From positions 372,001-436,000 of the forward strand of contig JAEVLN010000037.1 in the NCBI GenBank assembly GCA_018350325.1: a stretch of 64,000 bases of DNA, written 5' to 3'. Below the pieces are notes generated by a model. That model was not told the origin of the DNA, searched no databases, and saw only the letters and a list, made by a program, of their open reading frames with translations. Positions 1 through 23,298 of the stretch are shown here, piece after piece. Positions within the stretch are counted from its first letter, which is position 1, and every line of letters starts with the position of its first letter. Source of the stretch: Globodera rostochiensis. Its lineage: Eukaryota; Nematoda; Chromadorea; Rhabditida; Heteroderidae. The translations under genes were made by a program, and so were the position numbers.

Positions 1-20
1 GGCGCGTTTTGTTTTATCAA

Positions 21-577
21 TAGGGCTGGGATTTTTATGTTTTAACATATGGATTCCTTACATGAGAGAAGCCCAAAAAGAGTATTTGTTTTGAAAAATT
101 TTTGATTCCCCATTTTTTTATAATAAAATCCATATTTTGGCCTTTTTGATTAAAAATTCAAGAAAAATTCGGGGTTTATGTGAAAATTTCATAAGAAAAA
201 TGCAATAAAAACGAAAAATGTACCCTTAAAAATGACTTATTCTTGGACCAAAAATCCACCCACAAAGATCGACATTTTAGGGGTTTTTTGTCGGTTTGAT
301 TTTTTGGGTTCCCTAAAATATTTTACTTTTGATATTTTTTATAAAATTTTCAAAAACATGTAAAAAATATTATATTTACAACTGTAAGAGCAAAATTAAT
401 AAAGATAAATGAATTTTGAAGGGCTTTACGCATAAAATGACCGGATTTTGTCCATTTTTGGCACATATTTAAGCACATATGTTTCCATTTTTTGGTTTTA
501 ATACATATTTTAGCATTTTTAAGCACATAAAAACATACATATTTTTAGATTTTTAGCACATATAAATCCCAGCCCTA
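21..577. mobile_element. hAT-type MITE, 557 bp
   Basis: The ends are inverted repeats (TAGGGCTGGGAT at the left, ATCCCAGCCCTA at the right). They are flanked by an 8-bp target duplication with one mismatch (TTTATCAA at 13-20, TTTATCTA at 578-585). There is no coding capacity. An 8-bp duplication with TAGGG termini is typical of hAT-derived non-autonomous elements. It sits in an intron of the channel gene. A relative with the same right end lies at about 34216-34720. Confidence 0.75.
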
Positions 578-594
578 TTTATCTATTTTCTCAC

Positions 595-12673
<12,079 letters not shown>

Positions 12674-12679
12674 GACAAA

Positions 12680-15600
12680 AGACAGAAAAAAATTGGTTGT
12701 TTTCGAAAATCGAGCTTGAGACCTCGAATGAAGAATCTTAAGATCAAATCTCGAAGATCATTAGGTAGAGCGACAAGCCATTAAAGCATTAATTGATTCT
12801 TGAGAGTGGGCTATTGATGTTTGTATAGTGAATTTGAGTCTCAAGATCAATTTTTCAAAAACCGGTCTTTTATTAAAATAAAATAAAAATAAATAAATAA
12901 ATGGTTGTTCAACCATTTGATGAAATTGGATACTACAAATCCGGCCATTATAATAAAATAGGTAATAATATAAAGCTTAGAATGGCTCTCGGACAAATAA
13001 CTAGCAGCAATTGAGGATGAAGCAGAATGAAAGAAGTCCGGAAGGAAATAAAACAGATGTGGATGTGAAAGATGAAGCATGAAGGGGATGATGAATGACT
13101 TTGGAGAATTCTAAAATGGAAATGATCTTTTTTAAAACAAAATAGACAACTTTACTAAATTTGGATCATCCAAAATCAAAGATGCCCGAGCGGTATAATT
13201 CTATCTAAACCTTATCTTTCCGTCCCAGTTTCTGATCAGGAATCCAATTTTCAATCATTTTCTTAAGGTCTTCTATGTTTAATTATTAGAGTTCTCGCTG
13301 AACCTGGTTTTCTCAATTCCCGTTTTTATCTCGAAAATTTGTAAATAAACCATGCCGATCGTTTTAGCATCTTCATGGCATGAAATTCAGCACATCGAGA
13401 TTTTCGGCATACAACAAAAGCGGGAGGAACAAATGAGGCAAAATTGTTCCGGATGGAATTGGGAGTTGAGTTTGGGGAGTCCGAGAGAAATTCATTTGTT
13501 TGTTCAGTTGGAAGGAGAAGAATCTGCCACCGAAATAAACCCCGAAACTGCTGCTCCCCCAGAAGAAAGAATTGCCATTTCCGCCCCTCCCCCGAGGGGG
13601 CATTCTCGGAGGCGGAGGAAAAGCCGGATTGGAAGGAAACCGGAGGGGGGGCTAAGTTGGGCATGAAAACGACCCCTTGGGGGAAAAGGAGTGTGAAGGG
13701 GGGAGCAGATGGTAACAATCTAAGCATGTAGGCATTGCAATGGTCTCCGTGTACCAGATGCGTTAAATCGTAAACAAATTGAGACCTAAAGCACTATCGA
13801 TCTCGACCAATCGAGATTAATATTTAAATAAATTGCCAATCCATTGGATTGGACAGAATGGGCCAAATGTCTCTGGCAAATTGGTTAAAAGCAGAATAAA
13901 CCCCGGGGAAATGGGAAAATGTAGCATTTCCATACCAGCAGTTGACAAAATGAGTCCGATTTTGGCAACGGCAGCGACAAACAATTTTTTGTTGGCAAGA
14001 AAAGCGTAAAATATATTACAAACGCGCGAAATTTGAATTTTTAAAAAAGTAATGAAATTTTTATCGTCCGTGCGGTGGTAACGGTGGTGGTAATAAATAG
14101 TCAAAGAGTTAGGTATTTAGTTTTAAATGGCTAAGGTTTAAAGCTCTAGTCTAATTTGCAAATGCTCAAAAAATAGTAATTTCAATGGCTATATTTTAAA
14201 AATAAAAAAAATTGATTGGATAATTAAATAAATTTTTTGGGGTTGGATAATTAAATAAATTTGGTGTGCATGTTATTTTTTAAGTATATATTTATGACTT
14301 ATATACTGTTAATGGCAAAAATTTATGCACATTTTTTTGGCCATAATTCGGCCACATTGAGGGGAGGGAGCTCGCACAATTTGCGATGGTTTGAAAATCG
14401 TGTGGATGGTCAAATTAAGTTATTCAGAAAAGGAAAGGCCGAACTATGGCGCTTTATTAGGGTTAGGAAATGAAGCAATGGCATTTTTGGCGATAGAATG
14501 ACATCCAAAGTTGGCAATGCTTTTAGAATAAATTTTGAATATTTCATCATTAAAACTAACTATAAAAACATTTAAATAAAATTGACACGGTGCCAGATTT
14601 TTTTGCCAGAATCAATTTGATTCTTCAAACTTTGTTTGTGATTATTTTGGTGTGTCAATGTCAAGTGCCAACAGCAGGGGCAAGAAATATTACAGCTCTA
14701 TCGCTCCAAAACTGTGAACAACGGACGTTTCCCCTAGGGGGATAGAAATTTGTTTTTGCCCTTAGAGCGACAAAAGGCTGGAGGAATAGGAAATAAAAAT
14801 TTGTTTTATGGGAATTAGCCAAATTTGACCATTTGTGTCTGTCTAATGAAAATTATTTTTTTCATTAATTGGAAGAGATTTTCAATCAGCTTAATCGGTT
14901 CTTAAAAGAAACACTCAGGGATGAAAATGAAATTAAAAATTCAAACTGGTTAAAAGAATTTATGTCTTTTAATTAACTTAAGCACCAACCATGGTGTATG
15001 AATAGAGTTCACAAGCAAATCAAATTGAATTTTATCTAAATTTAAATGGAATTAGATGGAATAGTTTATAAATTTTTGCCTTAAAAATTGGCCAGAAGAG
15101 GGAGGTATAGGCCAAATTGGCACATTTATTTGAGTGAAAGAAGTTTTGGTCCTCTTCAGTTGAAGAGAAAATGGGCATCGAATTGAATTAAAGAGGGAAT
15201 GGAAAGGATTTATTATAAATTTGCATGAGGGGGATTGTGGGTACGAAATGTAGATTTTTGGACACAAAATTTCGTTTTGGGTTCCGCTGTTTTGAAAACT
15301 CGTAGTTTTTGTTACGTTGAAATTAGGGTTGAGCCCCGTCCCCGAACCCCCGACTTTTTTGAATTTTTCGGGGTTTTGGCTGGGAAAACCCCCGAACCCC
15401 GACTTTTTTGGTCGGGGACGAAAACCCCGACCCCGACTTTTCCCGTCCCCGAGGGGGGTCGGGGCTCAACTCTAGTTGAACTCCTTGTCCCCTTTTTATT
15501 TGCAGAAGGCTTGATTTATTCCGAGTTTTCGATGTTGGAAACAATCGATAATCGATCAAATAGGCTTGTTGAGAATTGTTGATCTGGCTAATGTTCAAAT

Positions 15601-16410
15601 TCAAATTTTCTTTGTAAAAGTATACTTTTGGAAAACTGTTTGCCAAATTTGTCCTTTTCAGGCCATATAACGCCACAGACTTTTTCCGCCCTTAGCACAC
15701 TTTCATTGCAGAAATTGACAGCCCCATCCCACACACTTGCCCCCCCCCCCACCCCGCAGGGGCAGTGCCAGAGGGAAGATTTCATTCATCCATCTTTCGT
15801 TATCCCATTAACGCCTGCGGCGACAATTAATTATTATGTCCTAGAGGCTGGGGTGGGCATCCACCATATAGCCAGCCAAGTGCCATTTTCAATTATGACA
15901 AAATGGAAAGACAAAAGTCCAAATTTTTTTACTAAAAAATAATAGTATGTATGATATGTTCCGAAAAAAGAAATTTATTAATTATAATTTAAATAATTAT
16001 TTTGTTTAAAATTATGCACTAAATGACCATATAAATAGAGTAAATTTTTCAAAAAAAACTAGGATCAAAGGGGCAAAAAAAAATTATGAATATTTATTGC
16101 GAATATGTTTGGAGACAAACATTTTTAAATACTTATTACGCCCTAAGGCATAGTGAACTTAAGGGGCGGGACAAACCATGGCCAAACGCCATTTGCAATT
16201 ATGCACGAAATAGAAAGGCTAAAATGCCCTTTATAATTTTTGGAGACAAAAAAAAAACCAAAAAAACTCAAATGATTTTTATTGTGATTTGAACTCAAAA
16301 ATTTTAAAGAACTCAAAAAAAAAGTTTATAGAATCAATTACTAATATTCTTTTTTTTAATTTATTGTTTTATAAATTTTAATAAAAATTAAAAAAACAAA
16401 AAATTGGCAA
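12680..16410. other. No gene recognised
   Basis: Mostly AT-rich sequence. One G+C-richer stretch at about 13350-13730 has open frames on both strands, but none shows a domain, splice-consistent ends or biased composition. The only structured feature is the MITE at 15324-15474. The stretch may be promoter or 5' intron of the channel gene. Confidence 0.5.
15324..15474. mobile_element. hAT-type MITE, family A copy 3
   Basis: A 151-bp element starting TAGGGTTGAGCCCCG and ending CGGGGCTCAACTCTA. An 8-bp duplication with one mismatch flanks it (GTTGAAAT 15316-15323, GTTGAACT 15475-15482). The interior is the same GTCGGGG/CCCCGAC block as copies 1 and 2. Confidence 0.82.
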
Positions 16411-16415
16411 CTCAC

Positions 16416-16810
16416 CGAGCAACCGCGTGGCTGTGCTGCCCTCGTCTCGGTTCCCATGTCCTACTCCCGTCCATGTAGACCGTGCCGTCATCGTTCGTTG
16501 CCGTCGGCGTTCCTTTTGTACTGTGGTGCCCGACGTGTTGCGACGTTGCTGCTTACCTTTGATTTTTTTAAATTTTGTAATGCCAAAAAAAAGAAAGCCT
16601 TAGCAAACTATTATTTGTTTTTGATTAATAAGTTTGGTTGGTTTTACGTGGAATTCGGTGGGCTTTTATGTGTTTCTCATTGTCCGCTTTACCTCGTTCA
16701 GCGAACTGGCGTTGCGAACTGGTGGTGAAGGCGGACATTTTACGTGGCGCTTTGCGCAATTTTGCCGGAATTCGGAAGCTGTAACTTAATGTAGAATTGT
16801 CGGAGAGCAT
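16416..16810 (-). CDS. Two candidate 5' exons, unknown gene
   Basis: Two minus-strand blocks look like exons. The first (16693-16810) starts with ATG, encodes MLSDNSTLSYSFRIPAKL and on for 39 codons, and ends at donor GTAAAG in phase 1. The second (16416-16548) follows an AAGCAG acceptor, stays open in the required phase for 43 codons, and ends at a strong donor GTGAGT in phase 2. No domain is recognised. They could be an alternative 5' start of the channel gene, but the next channel exon does not join in an obvious phase, so a separate gene or chance is possible. Confidence 0.3.
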
Positions 16811-18339
16811 TTTGGCACGAAATTATGTGTTGGCACTTTTTCAAATGCCAAATGGGACATTTTTTGGTGGGGGCTTGTTTACTTTATGTGACAATTGTGG
16901 GAATGCACCTCGAGGTTTTTTGATAATTTGCTTCGAACTGGGCAAAAGGTAAAATTTTGACACACATTGCAGCCTCAATTGAATTCCCACCAAATGTTTG
17001 CTTTTTGCCCCATTGACGTTTTGAAGAAGAAAATTTCTAAAATTGGCCTTTCATTCTTTTTTATGGAATTTTAGTCAGCCCTAGTCTTTAAATTTAAACG
17101 AAAAGTCACTTCAAGAATCTTGTCAAATTTTATAAAATCATTAGTAAGAAACAGTATCAAGGTTTAATTGAATTTGAATTCGTGGCTCGCAGATTTATAA
17201 CAATTATTAATCACAATTTTTATCCAATAATTTCAAAAACTAATTTGTCTAAGACAATGTTTCAAAATAAACATAAACAATTTACCGCAAAATGAAATGG
17301 GTAAAGTAAATAGTGTTAATGTGCCATGTGTATCTTCTGCACACATTCAACTTACCTCCCTACTTAGTGGGGCCCGCGGCCCGTAAAGAAGTTTCATTTT
17401 GGCCAGAAGAGGGGGGGGGGGGCTAAATGGGAGACAAATGGAGTGGCGGAAACCCCTTTTATATGGGGAGGGGAGCAAATGAGTGCCGAAGCGGGCCTCC
17501 TCTTAAGGAGAGACGAGATCCGTCCACTTCTTGAGGGATTTCTCCACAAACCACCGAAACGCAACTGCTGAGGTGGGCCTAACTCCCATGGGACGGTTTT
17601 TTTTGCATTGGGGGGAAAGTTGGTTCGTCCTGTTATTGATAAACTTCCCGATAAGGCGGCGCTAAAGCGTAAAACATGTCACTCACTTTTTGATGAGCAC
17701 CAATCAAAAACGTTTTTTTTGAATATTTTCTAATTTTTGGGGAGGTTAAAAGGCTCGGCATCAAAAAGCACTCATCTATATTCCACAATGGAATTTTTAC
17801 CCCCATTTTATCTCCGTTGTTTGCTTTTCTCTGTTGGCCATCAATAAGAAATGAAAAAATTGTTTTTGGTTTTGATTAAAAAATATATAACACATTAGAC
17901 TTCATTATTATTCAAAAATATTAAGAAAAGTGTGTAAAATCACTAGGAAATATAGGTTGATAAATTGCTTAGCGTGTTTATCTTCAACGAATTTAAAGGA
18001 AAATTTTTTTCTATTTTTTATTTTAAGTTTTACCCCCGACCCCTGACATAGCGCCCCCGAAGATCCCCGAACCCCGTTTTTAATCACGCAAAACATAGCC
18101 CACTTTTATGGCATATTTAACTGCACCGAACACACAGACAAAAACAGTGGGAAAAAGTCAGCAGAACTTGTTGATATGGAGAAAATTGCCAAGAAAACAA
18201 ATGCGTCGTGTAATTCTCACAATGTCATCATCACCAATGTGGACCATCTCACCCAATCACCAGAAAAATGTGTGTTTATTTTTGATCGAGATTTTTTTTT
18301 GAGAAGGCTCTTCCGACAACGGAGGAAACATGATCAAAA
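16811..18339. other. Intergenic, no gene seen
   Basis: AT-rich with one G+C-rich patch (17350-17660) containing a run of 12 G. On the minus strand that patch ends at a GTAAGT donor preceded by a short ATG frame (MKLLYGPRAPLSRE), which could be a 5' exon, but nothing more supports it. Confidence 0.4.
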
Positions 18340-19136
18340 TCACTTTTTGCCGAGTGAACGTTTGATCAGATAGTCGTTTCCACCCATGGCATCCTGAAAA
18401 GGAAATTGAAATAGATTAAATTCATATAAACGTGATAACAATCATTTTGATCATGAATCAGCTTAAATATGATCTGAGCATCTTGAATAAATTTAAGGGC
18501 TAATGTCTGATCACTCCAACCATGATAATCCGCTCCCGTTTGCCAATCTCGCGGGGTGCTAACCGCTTCTCAAACATCAAGCGCTCAGCAAATGGATTGA
18601 CGCCGATGAGAGCGGCGGACGCATCGAACCCATCCGATGACGGAACGGCGAAAAATTGTTGTTGTCGAATGCCAAAATGCCGTCTCAACTCATCGTCATT
18701 CTGGCGAGAAAAGGGTCAAATTAATTAAAATATTAATTAAAACCATCATTTGTTTGGCTTTTCAACAAATTATATTATGGTTCACGTTATGAATTCCTCC
18801 TCCTTAATGATAAAATTCACTTTTTTAATAATTAAATTAAAAATTAGGCAAACAATGTAATTCTTTAAATTTGTTTTTCAATGTCCGGCATGTCTGTTTA
18901 TCAGACTTTATAAATTTTGAAGATGAAAACGACAGAAAAGTTACAACACATTATTGTTTTTCTCGTGTAAAAAATGATTTTTCTACATTTGGCAAATACA
19001 TCCCCCCAACAATTACCGAGTTGTCCATGCCGAAGACGCCTCCCAGCGCGAAAAGGGCACAAAACAGTGCGGCAAATAATCGGGCACATTGTGCCTGAGG
19101 ACAAAAACGCGTGACGCCTCCGGGGACTTTGCTCAT
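18340..19136 (-). CDS. Secreted small protein, candidate neuropeptide-like precursor
   Basis: Three exons join in phase 0: 19017-19136, 18521-18700 and 18340-18393, giving 117 aa. Donors are GTAATT and GTTGGA, acceptors GCCAG and TTCAG, and the stop is TGA. Residues about 18-36 are a hydrophobic stretch (ARLFAALFCALFALGGVFG) that could be a signal peptide after a short basic lead. The rest is hydrophilic and has dibasic sites MFEKR, IGKR and LIKR and a C-terminal LGKK. The GKR and GKK contexts would yield amidated peptides if cleaved. A CAG acceptor lies 20 bp before the ATG (TTTCATCCAG), as expected for trans-splicing or a 5'UTR exon. No family is recognised; a short secreted protein of another kind is equally possible. 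The gene model is firmer than the function. Confidence 0.65.
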
Positions 19137-19159
19137 CTCCGTTTCCCTCAACTGGATGA

Positions 19160-20389
19160 AAAATGAATTGGAGAGAAAAGGAAAAATGAATGAAACGAAT
19201 AAGGGTTGGGGGGGGGGGACAGCAGTGGAATGAATGAATTCGGCAAAATGGTGCCGTAAATGGACAGACGCGTCCCTCGGGGGGTTTAGGGCATGGTCCG
19301 AGATGGATGGACTCCGTCGGCACGGCAGAATGGGGGCGGAAAGTTTAATTTGGCACTTTTGGACCCATCAAAGCCCGGTGAATGGGAGTACTCTCTCTCT
19401 ATTTGGAAATGGGTGAACTTTGTTGAAAGTCTATACTTTTTTAAACTCAAAAATAAATCAAACAAAGTGATGCCATTCGAAAGCTCGAAATGAGAAGAAA
19501 CATTCGGAAAAAAATCCAAGCGATTTATTCGTTTTTAAAAAGTTCAATGTGAAAAAGAGCTGGTTTTTTACTTTCTGTAAACCTTATAATTTTCAACATT
19601 TATGAATTCACAGAATGAGTCTGAATTTATATCTAATTTTTAGTTGTGTAAAGGTAAATTAAGATTTAGGAATAAATTTTTTTTTATATTCCCCCCCCCC
19701 CCCCCAAAATTTCACATTTTTAGTTTCGTTTACTTTCAATTTCTAAAATCCAACAAATTTCGAGGTTTATTTTGACTCTTCCATTTTGAAAAACTTTTTC
19801 GACAGTCCTGGTCTGAGTGTCCAAAAAGGTGTTGAGCCATTTTAAAATCATCTATAGGATATTTATAATTTGGTGTTGAAATAGAGGTCAGATTCGGATT
19901 CTCAAAAAAAATTTTAAGTATCCGAAAAATCATTAATTGATCAATTTGAAAGTTTGAAATTGTGCCGGGATTTAATTGTCCGTCCTGTCAGAGCGGGCAC
20001 CGGCTGATGCGAAGAGCAGTAAATTCATTGGGGAGCGGGACACCAATGCCGGTGATACCATAGGCCAACTAACTGTCCATCCACCCAAACATTTGTGGAA
20101 TGAATGCCTTTTTTGCGTTGTTTGTGCCCTTTTTAGGATGATGACGACGACGACAAAGTGGAGGACTTTTTTCAATATAACGGAAATGGATGAGTGGGCT
20201 AAAATGCTTTTCGTGACCCTTTACGAGTTCCAAGCGCAGTTGTCGAATTGGTGAATTTTTTTGGGAGCAGCAATGTGAGTGAGTGTCACCCGCGACAATA
20301 CCATACATTGGCATTGGCAAAGGCATTTTGCGGTGACGGAAGAGAATGATTGAATTAGGAGGTTGCCATCCCACAAAGTTGGCTTTTAT
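19160..20389. other. Intergenic, no gene seen
   Basis: AT-rich sequence with homopolymer runs (10 G at about 19208, 15 C at about 19691) and no splice-consistent or homologous coding region. It may hold the promoter of the 18340-19136 gene. Confidence 0.5.
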
Positions 20390-20414
20390 TATGTGAGCAG
20401 CATAAGGCGTCAAA

Positions 20415-21045
20415 ACCTCGCGGGTACCTCGCGGGTCTGAAAACTCGCGGGTCGATTCTTTGAACTCACCGTCACTAAGCCCAATTGGAGGGGTCGGGGT
20501 CTTTGATCATGCCGCCCCAAGCCAAAACCGTCCGGGTATCGTCCGGGTCAAAACCTCGCGGGTACCTCGCGGGTCTGAAAACTCGCGGGTCGTTTTTGAC
20601 CATGCCGCCCAAACCCAAACCTATTGAAGGGGTCCAGCCCTTTGAACTCACCGCCCAAAAGCGAGCGGTTAATTCAGTCCCAAACAAACCGAGCGGGTAC
20701 CGAGCGGCCTCTTTTGACATTGCCGCCCGCAAAGCCAAAACCTATGGAAGGGGTCCAACCCTTTGATCTTACCGCCCCAAGCCAAAACCGCGCGGGTACG
20801 GCGCGGCCAAAAAGGGCGCGGGTACCCATACCTATTGGAGGGGTCGGGGTCTTTGATCATGCCGCCCCAAACCAAAACCTATTGGGTCCTTTGATCTTGC
20901 CGCCACTAAACCCAAACCTATTGAATGGTTTCAACCCTTTGAACATACCGCCACCAGAACAAAAGCTGGTATCGACCGGCCAAAACCGTCCGGGTACCCG
21001 CGCCCTTTGATCGTGCCGCCCAGGGCTTATTGAGGGGTGGGTTTG
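20415..21045. repeat. Subterminal GC-rich repeat array, left
   Basis: Degenerate units built around TTTGATCATGCCGCCC, AAACCTATTGAAGGGGTC and short doubled words such as CTCGCGGGTACCTCGCGGGT and CGTCCGGGTATCGTCCGGGT. The composition is far more G+C-rich than the rest of the element. Open frames exist on both strands but follow the repeat and encode only proline/lysine-rich low-complexity sequence. Subterminal arrays in transposons commonly bind the transposition or replication proteins; that role here is inference. Confidence 0.75.
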
Positions 21046-21253
21046 AAAAAAGCGCGGACGATTTTTGATCAAACACTCAAAACCCATCGGGCCCATTGCC
21101 AAATCCAAAATTCAATTTTCCCTCCCCCGCTCTCAAGGTCATTAGGGCACCTGTCAATCAAACTTTCGCCGCGCACCAAAAATTTTTCCTCTCACCTGTC
21201 AATCAAACTTCCGCCGCTCAAAAGTTGCAACAAAAACATTTGGAAAATCGATT

Positions 21254-21793
21254 TCACTTTTGTGACATTTTTAAATAAGGCATAATGTGATAGTACATTT
21301 CATGAATTTCTTCAATATTTTTTCCTCCCGTTATTACCACTTTGCCCGTCCAAAAAATTAAGGCAGTCAATCTTTTTCCTCTTTTGTAGTTTAGACCACA
21401 AAAAATTTCAGGCTCATAAAAACTATTTTTGGGACGAATTTTTCGAAATTCATTTAGATCAATTTGCCGACCAAAATTAAAAGAGGTAACAACATTTTCA
21501 ATTAGATGCCCGGTGTAAAAAACACTGGGACATCCCGAGAATTTAACAATTTCAACAAATTTTCTTATCGCTTTTTCGCAATCTTCCAAATTTTTGGTAC
21601 CCAAACAAATTATTTTTCCAGACTCCCATAATAAAGCAGTGGATTTTATAGGATTTTCAGATTTTAAAATTGCCGCCTTAAATTTTCGGGGATTATACTT
21701 ATATTTGCAATCATTAATCGATAATGAAGAGAGGTCAATCTCAACTCCCAAATTGGCGACAGCAACGATATTGACAATGATAGGTTTTTGCAT
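21254..21793 (-). CDS. TATA-binding protein core homologue (left-arm copy)
   Basis: Intact copy of the 179-aa TBP-like protein, identical in translation to the right-arm gene at 28212-28751, where residues are described. The start is the ATG at 21793. The frame is open further upstream only through a TTG and across the TATA box, so the ATG is preferred. A TATATAA box lies 32-38 bp upstream. The arm also carries broken neighbours, so this gene has been kept intact while others on the same arm have not, which may be chance over a short time. Confidence 0.9.
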   Translation of the reverse strand: MQKPIIVNIVAVANLGVEIDLSSLSINDCKYKYNPRKFKAAILKSENPIKSTALLWESGKIICLGTKNLEDCEKAIRKFVEIVKFSGCPSVFYTGHLIENVVTSFNFGRQIDLNEFRKIRPKNSFYEPEIFCGLNYKRGKRLTALIFWTGKVVITGGKNIEEIHEMYYHIMPYLKMSQK

Positions 21794-21904
21794 TTTGAAC
21801 CAAATAATCAATCGATTTTTTCCTTTATATAGGCAAAAATATTTCAAGGACGCATTGTTATTCGACTGAGGATTAAATAGGTCAAGGCCACCATATCAAA
21901 GACA

Positions 21905-22110
21905 TTCAAAAACTGATGACTCACAAATTATTTTGAAATCAAAATAATTGGTGACTCACAAAAGTATTACGAAATCTTTAAGATTGATGACTCACAAATT
22001 ATTTCGCAATCACCTGTCAATCAAAATAATTGATGACTCACAAATTATTTCGCAATCACCTGTCAATCAAAATAATTGATGACTCACAAATTATTTCGCA
22101 ATTTATCGTC
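21905..22110. promoter_or_regulatory. TGACTCA / TGTCAATCA repeat cluster, left arm
   Basis: Five copies of TGACTCAC within GATGACTCACAAATTATTT units of about 33-50 bp, alternating with CCTGTCAATCAAAATAATT. TGACTCA is the consensus of AP-1/bZIP factors. The TGTCAATCA word recurs at about 21155, 21198 and 22580. The cluster lies between the TBP gene and the inward genes, where a divergent control region would be expected. The binding role is inference. Confidence 0.6.
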
Positions 22111-22189
22111 AACCAAATTAAAAATTTTGGTATTTGATGCTGAAGTGAAAAGAGGTGAACAAAAAATAGGTGAAAGAGGTGAACACACA

Positions 22190-22242
22190 AAATAGGTGAA
22201 AAGAGGTGAAATCGGGTGAAATTCACCTAAAAGTATATAGAG
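22190..22242 (+). promoter_or_regulatory. GGTGAAA boxes plus TATATA box, left inner promoter
   Basis: Several GGTGAAA words, then an inverted TTCACC, then AAAAGTATATAGAGCATGCG. The same arrangement precedes the intact FLYWCH gene at 25340-25400 (AAAAGTATATAGGGCACGTG), so this is a duplicated promoter module. The TATATA is at 22234-22239. The right-arm counterpart (27775-27830) lacks the TTCACC half. Confidence 0.65.
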
Positions 22243-22243
22243 C

Positions 22244-22426
22244 ATGCGTTTTATGGAGGTAGTATGCATAAAAATTTCAGACTTAAACACAGAGGAGATT
22301 TTGTGTTGGTTAACCAAAACAAAAGCTTACAGGACCCATTGCCAAATCCAAAATACCTCAGGTTCATCTCGTCAATCAAACCCTCCACTCCCGCTCAACT
22401 TTAGAATTTCAGTCAACACTAATTGA
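22244..22426 (+). pseudogene. Decayed second copy of the FLYWCH-gene 5' part, left arm
   Basis: The DNA after the promoter module parallels that of the FLYWCH gene (GTATGCATAAAAATTTCAGACTTAAACAC here against the region at 25410-25445), but the zinc-finger part is missing and the frame encodes no Cys/His pattern. A 60-codon frame remains (ISDLNTEEILCWLTK region). Best read as a relic of a tandem duplication of the promoter and FLYWCH gene. Confidence 0.45.
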
Positions 22427-22961
22427 ATTAAGCCACAGAAAATTTGCAAATTTTATGAGAACTCTCGCAACATTTTAAGACCACCAAAACAAAAACATTT
22501 GAACTTTGCCACACCAAAACCAACACATATTGCCGAAAACAAATCGATTTCCCCCGCCTCTCCTCAAACAGATTTCATCAACTGTCAATCATAAATGGGT
22601 TGCAAAAAAAAAAAACATTTGGGTTGCAACAAGTTTTCAACCAGCGGACTTGGTATACGAATTATAAGGAGGGTGACAAATATGAGAAGAATCTTAAAAC
22701 ACGGTGTATTAAGGGCAGGAACATCGGCAAGAGAATGTGAGAAAAGGTCTGATTTTTAAAAATTATTAACAGAATTATGAGAAATGATGGTCGGCAAAAT
22801 TAAATTGGATACTAAAATGATGGTCCGAAATGAGAATAAAATGACAAATGAAAAGCAGTAAAAGAAATCTGAGAATGACAGTCAAAAGTATGAGAATATT
22901 AGGGAAAAAGGTGAACCATATAAACCTATAAAAGCAAATTCAAATAACAAAACATGAAGAA

Positions 22962-23234
22962 ATGTACCAATTTAGCTCTCAAGTAAGCAACAATACAGCA
23001 TTTCTGAAAAAGCTAGTCTCCAACAGTTCAGACCGAAAGAAAAACGAATTAATCGAATCTGCAACTACCGATCAAATTTTGGCAATCGTTGAAATTTGTG
23101 TAAACATTTTGAGTTTTAATTTCAAACTTAATAAAAGCCAAAAACAAAAACTTGTTCAGTACGCAGATTTTTACAGGGCTATTGACGTTCAGAAAAAACA
23201 GCAAGAAAAGCAATACAGCAGGGAAGCGGAATAG
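22962..23234 (+). pseudogene. Small ORF of the element, left copy, frameshifted
   Basis: Identical to the 115-aa right-arm protein for the first 74 residues (to FYRAI). It then shifts frame through a 7-bp deletion and ends early, losing the hydrophobic C-terminal segment. The remaining coding sequence reappears in another frame up to the ATG of the next ORF. Confidence 0.8.
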
Positions 23235-23298
23235 CATTGGCAGCGATCTTAGTCCCGATTTTAAGCGTTCTAGCTCAAAATTTGTTAGAAAAAATCAT

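Noticed and set aside
13326..13731. Overlapping ORFs of 76-133 codons in a G+C-richer patch
   Set aside because: Open on both strands with no domain and no splice-compatible neighbours; likely composition effect.
20485..21010. Proline-rich ORFs near the left end of the palindrome (mirrored at 28995-29520)
   Set aside because: The frames follow the GC-rich subterminal repeats on both strands, with no start context, no domain and no codon signal.
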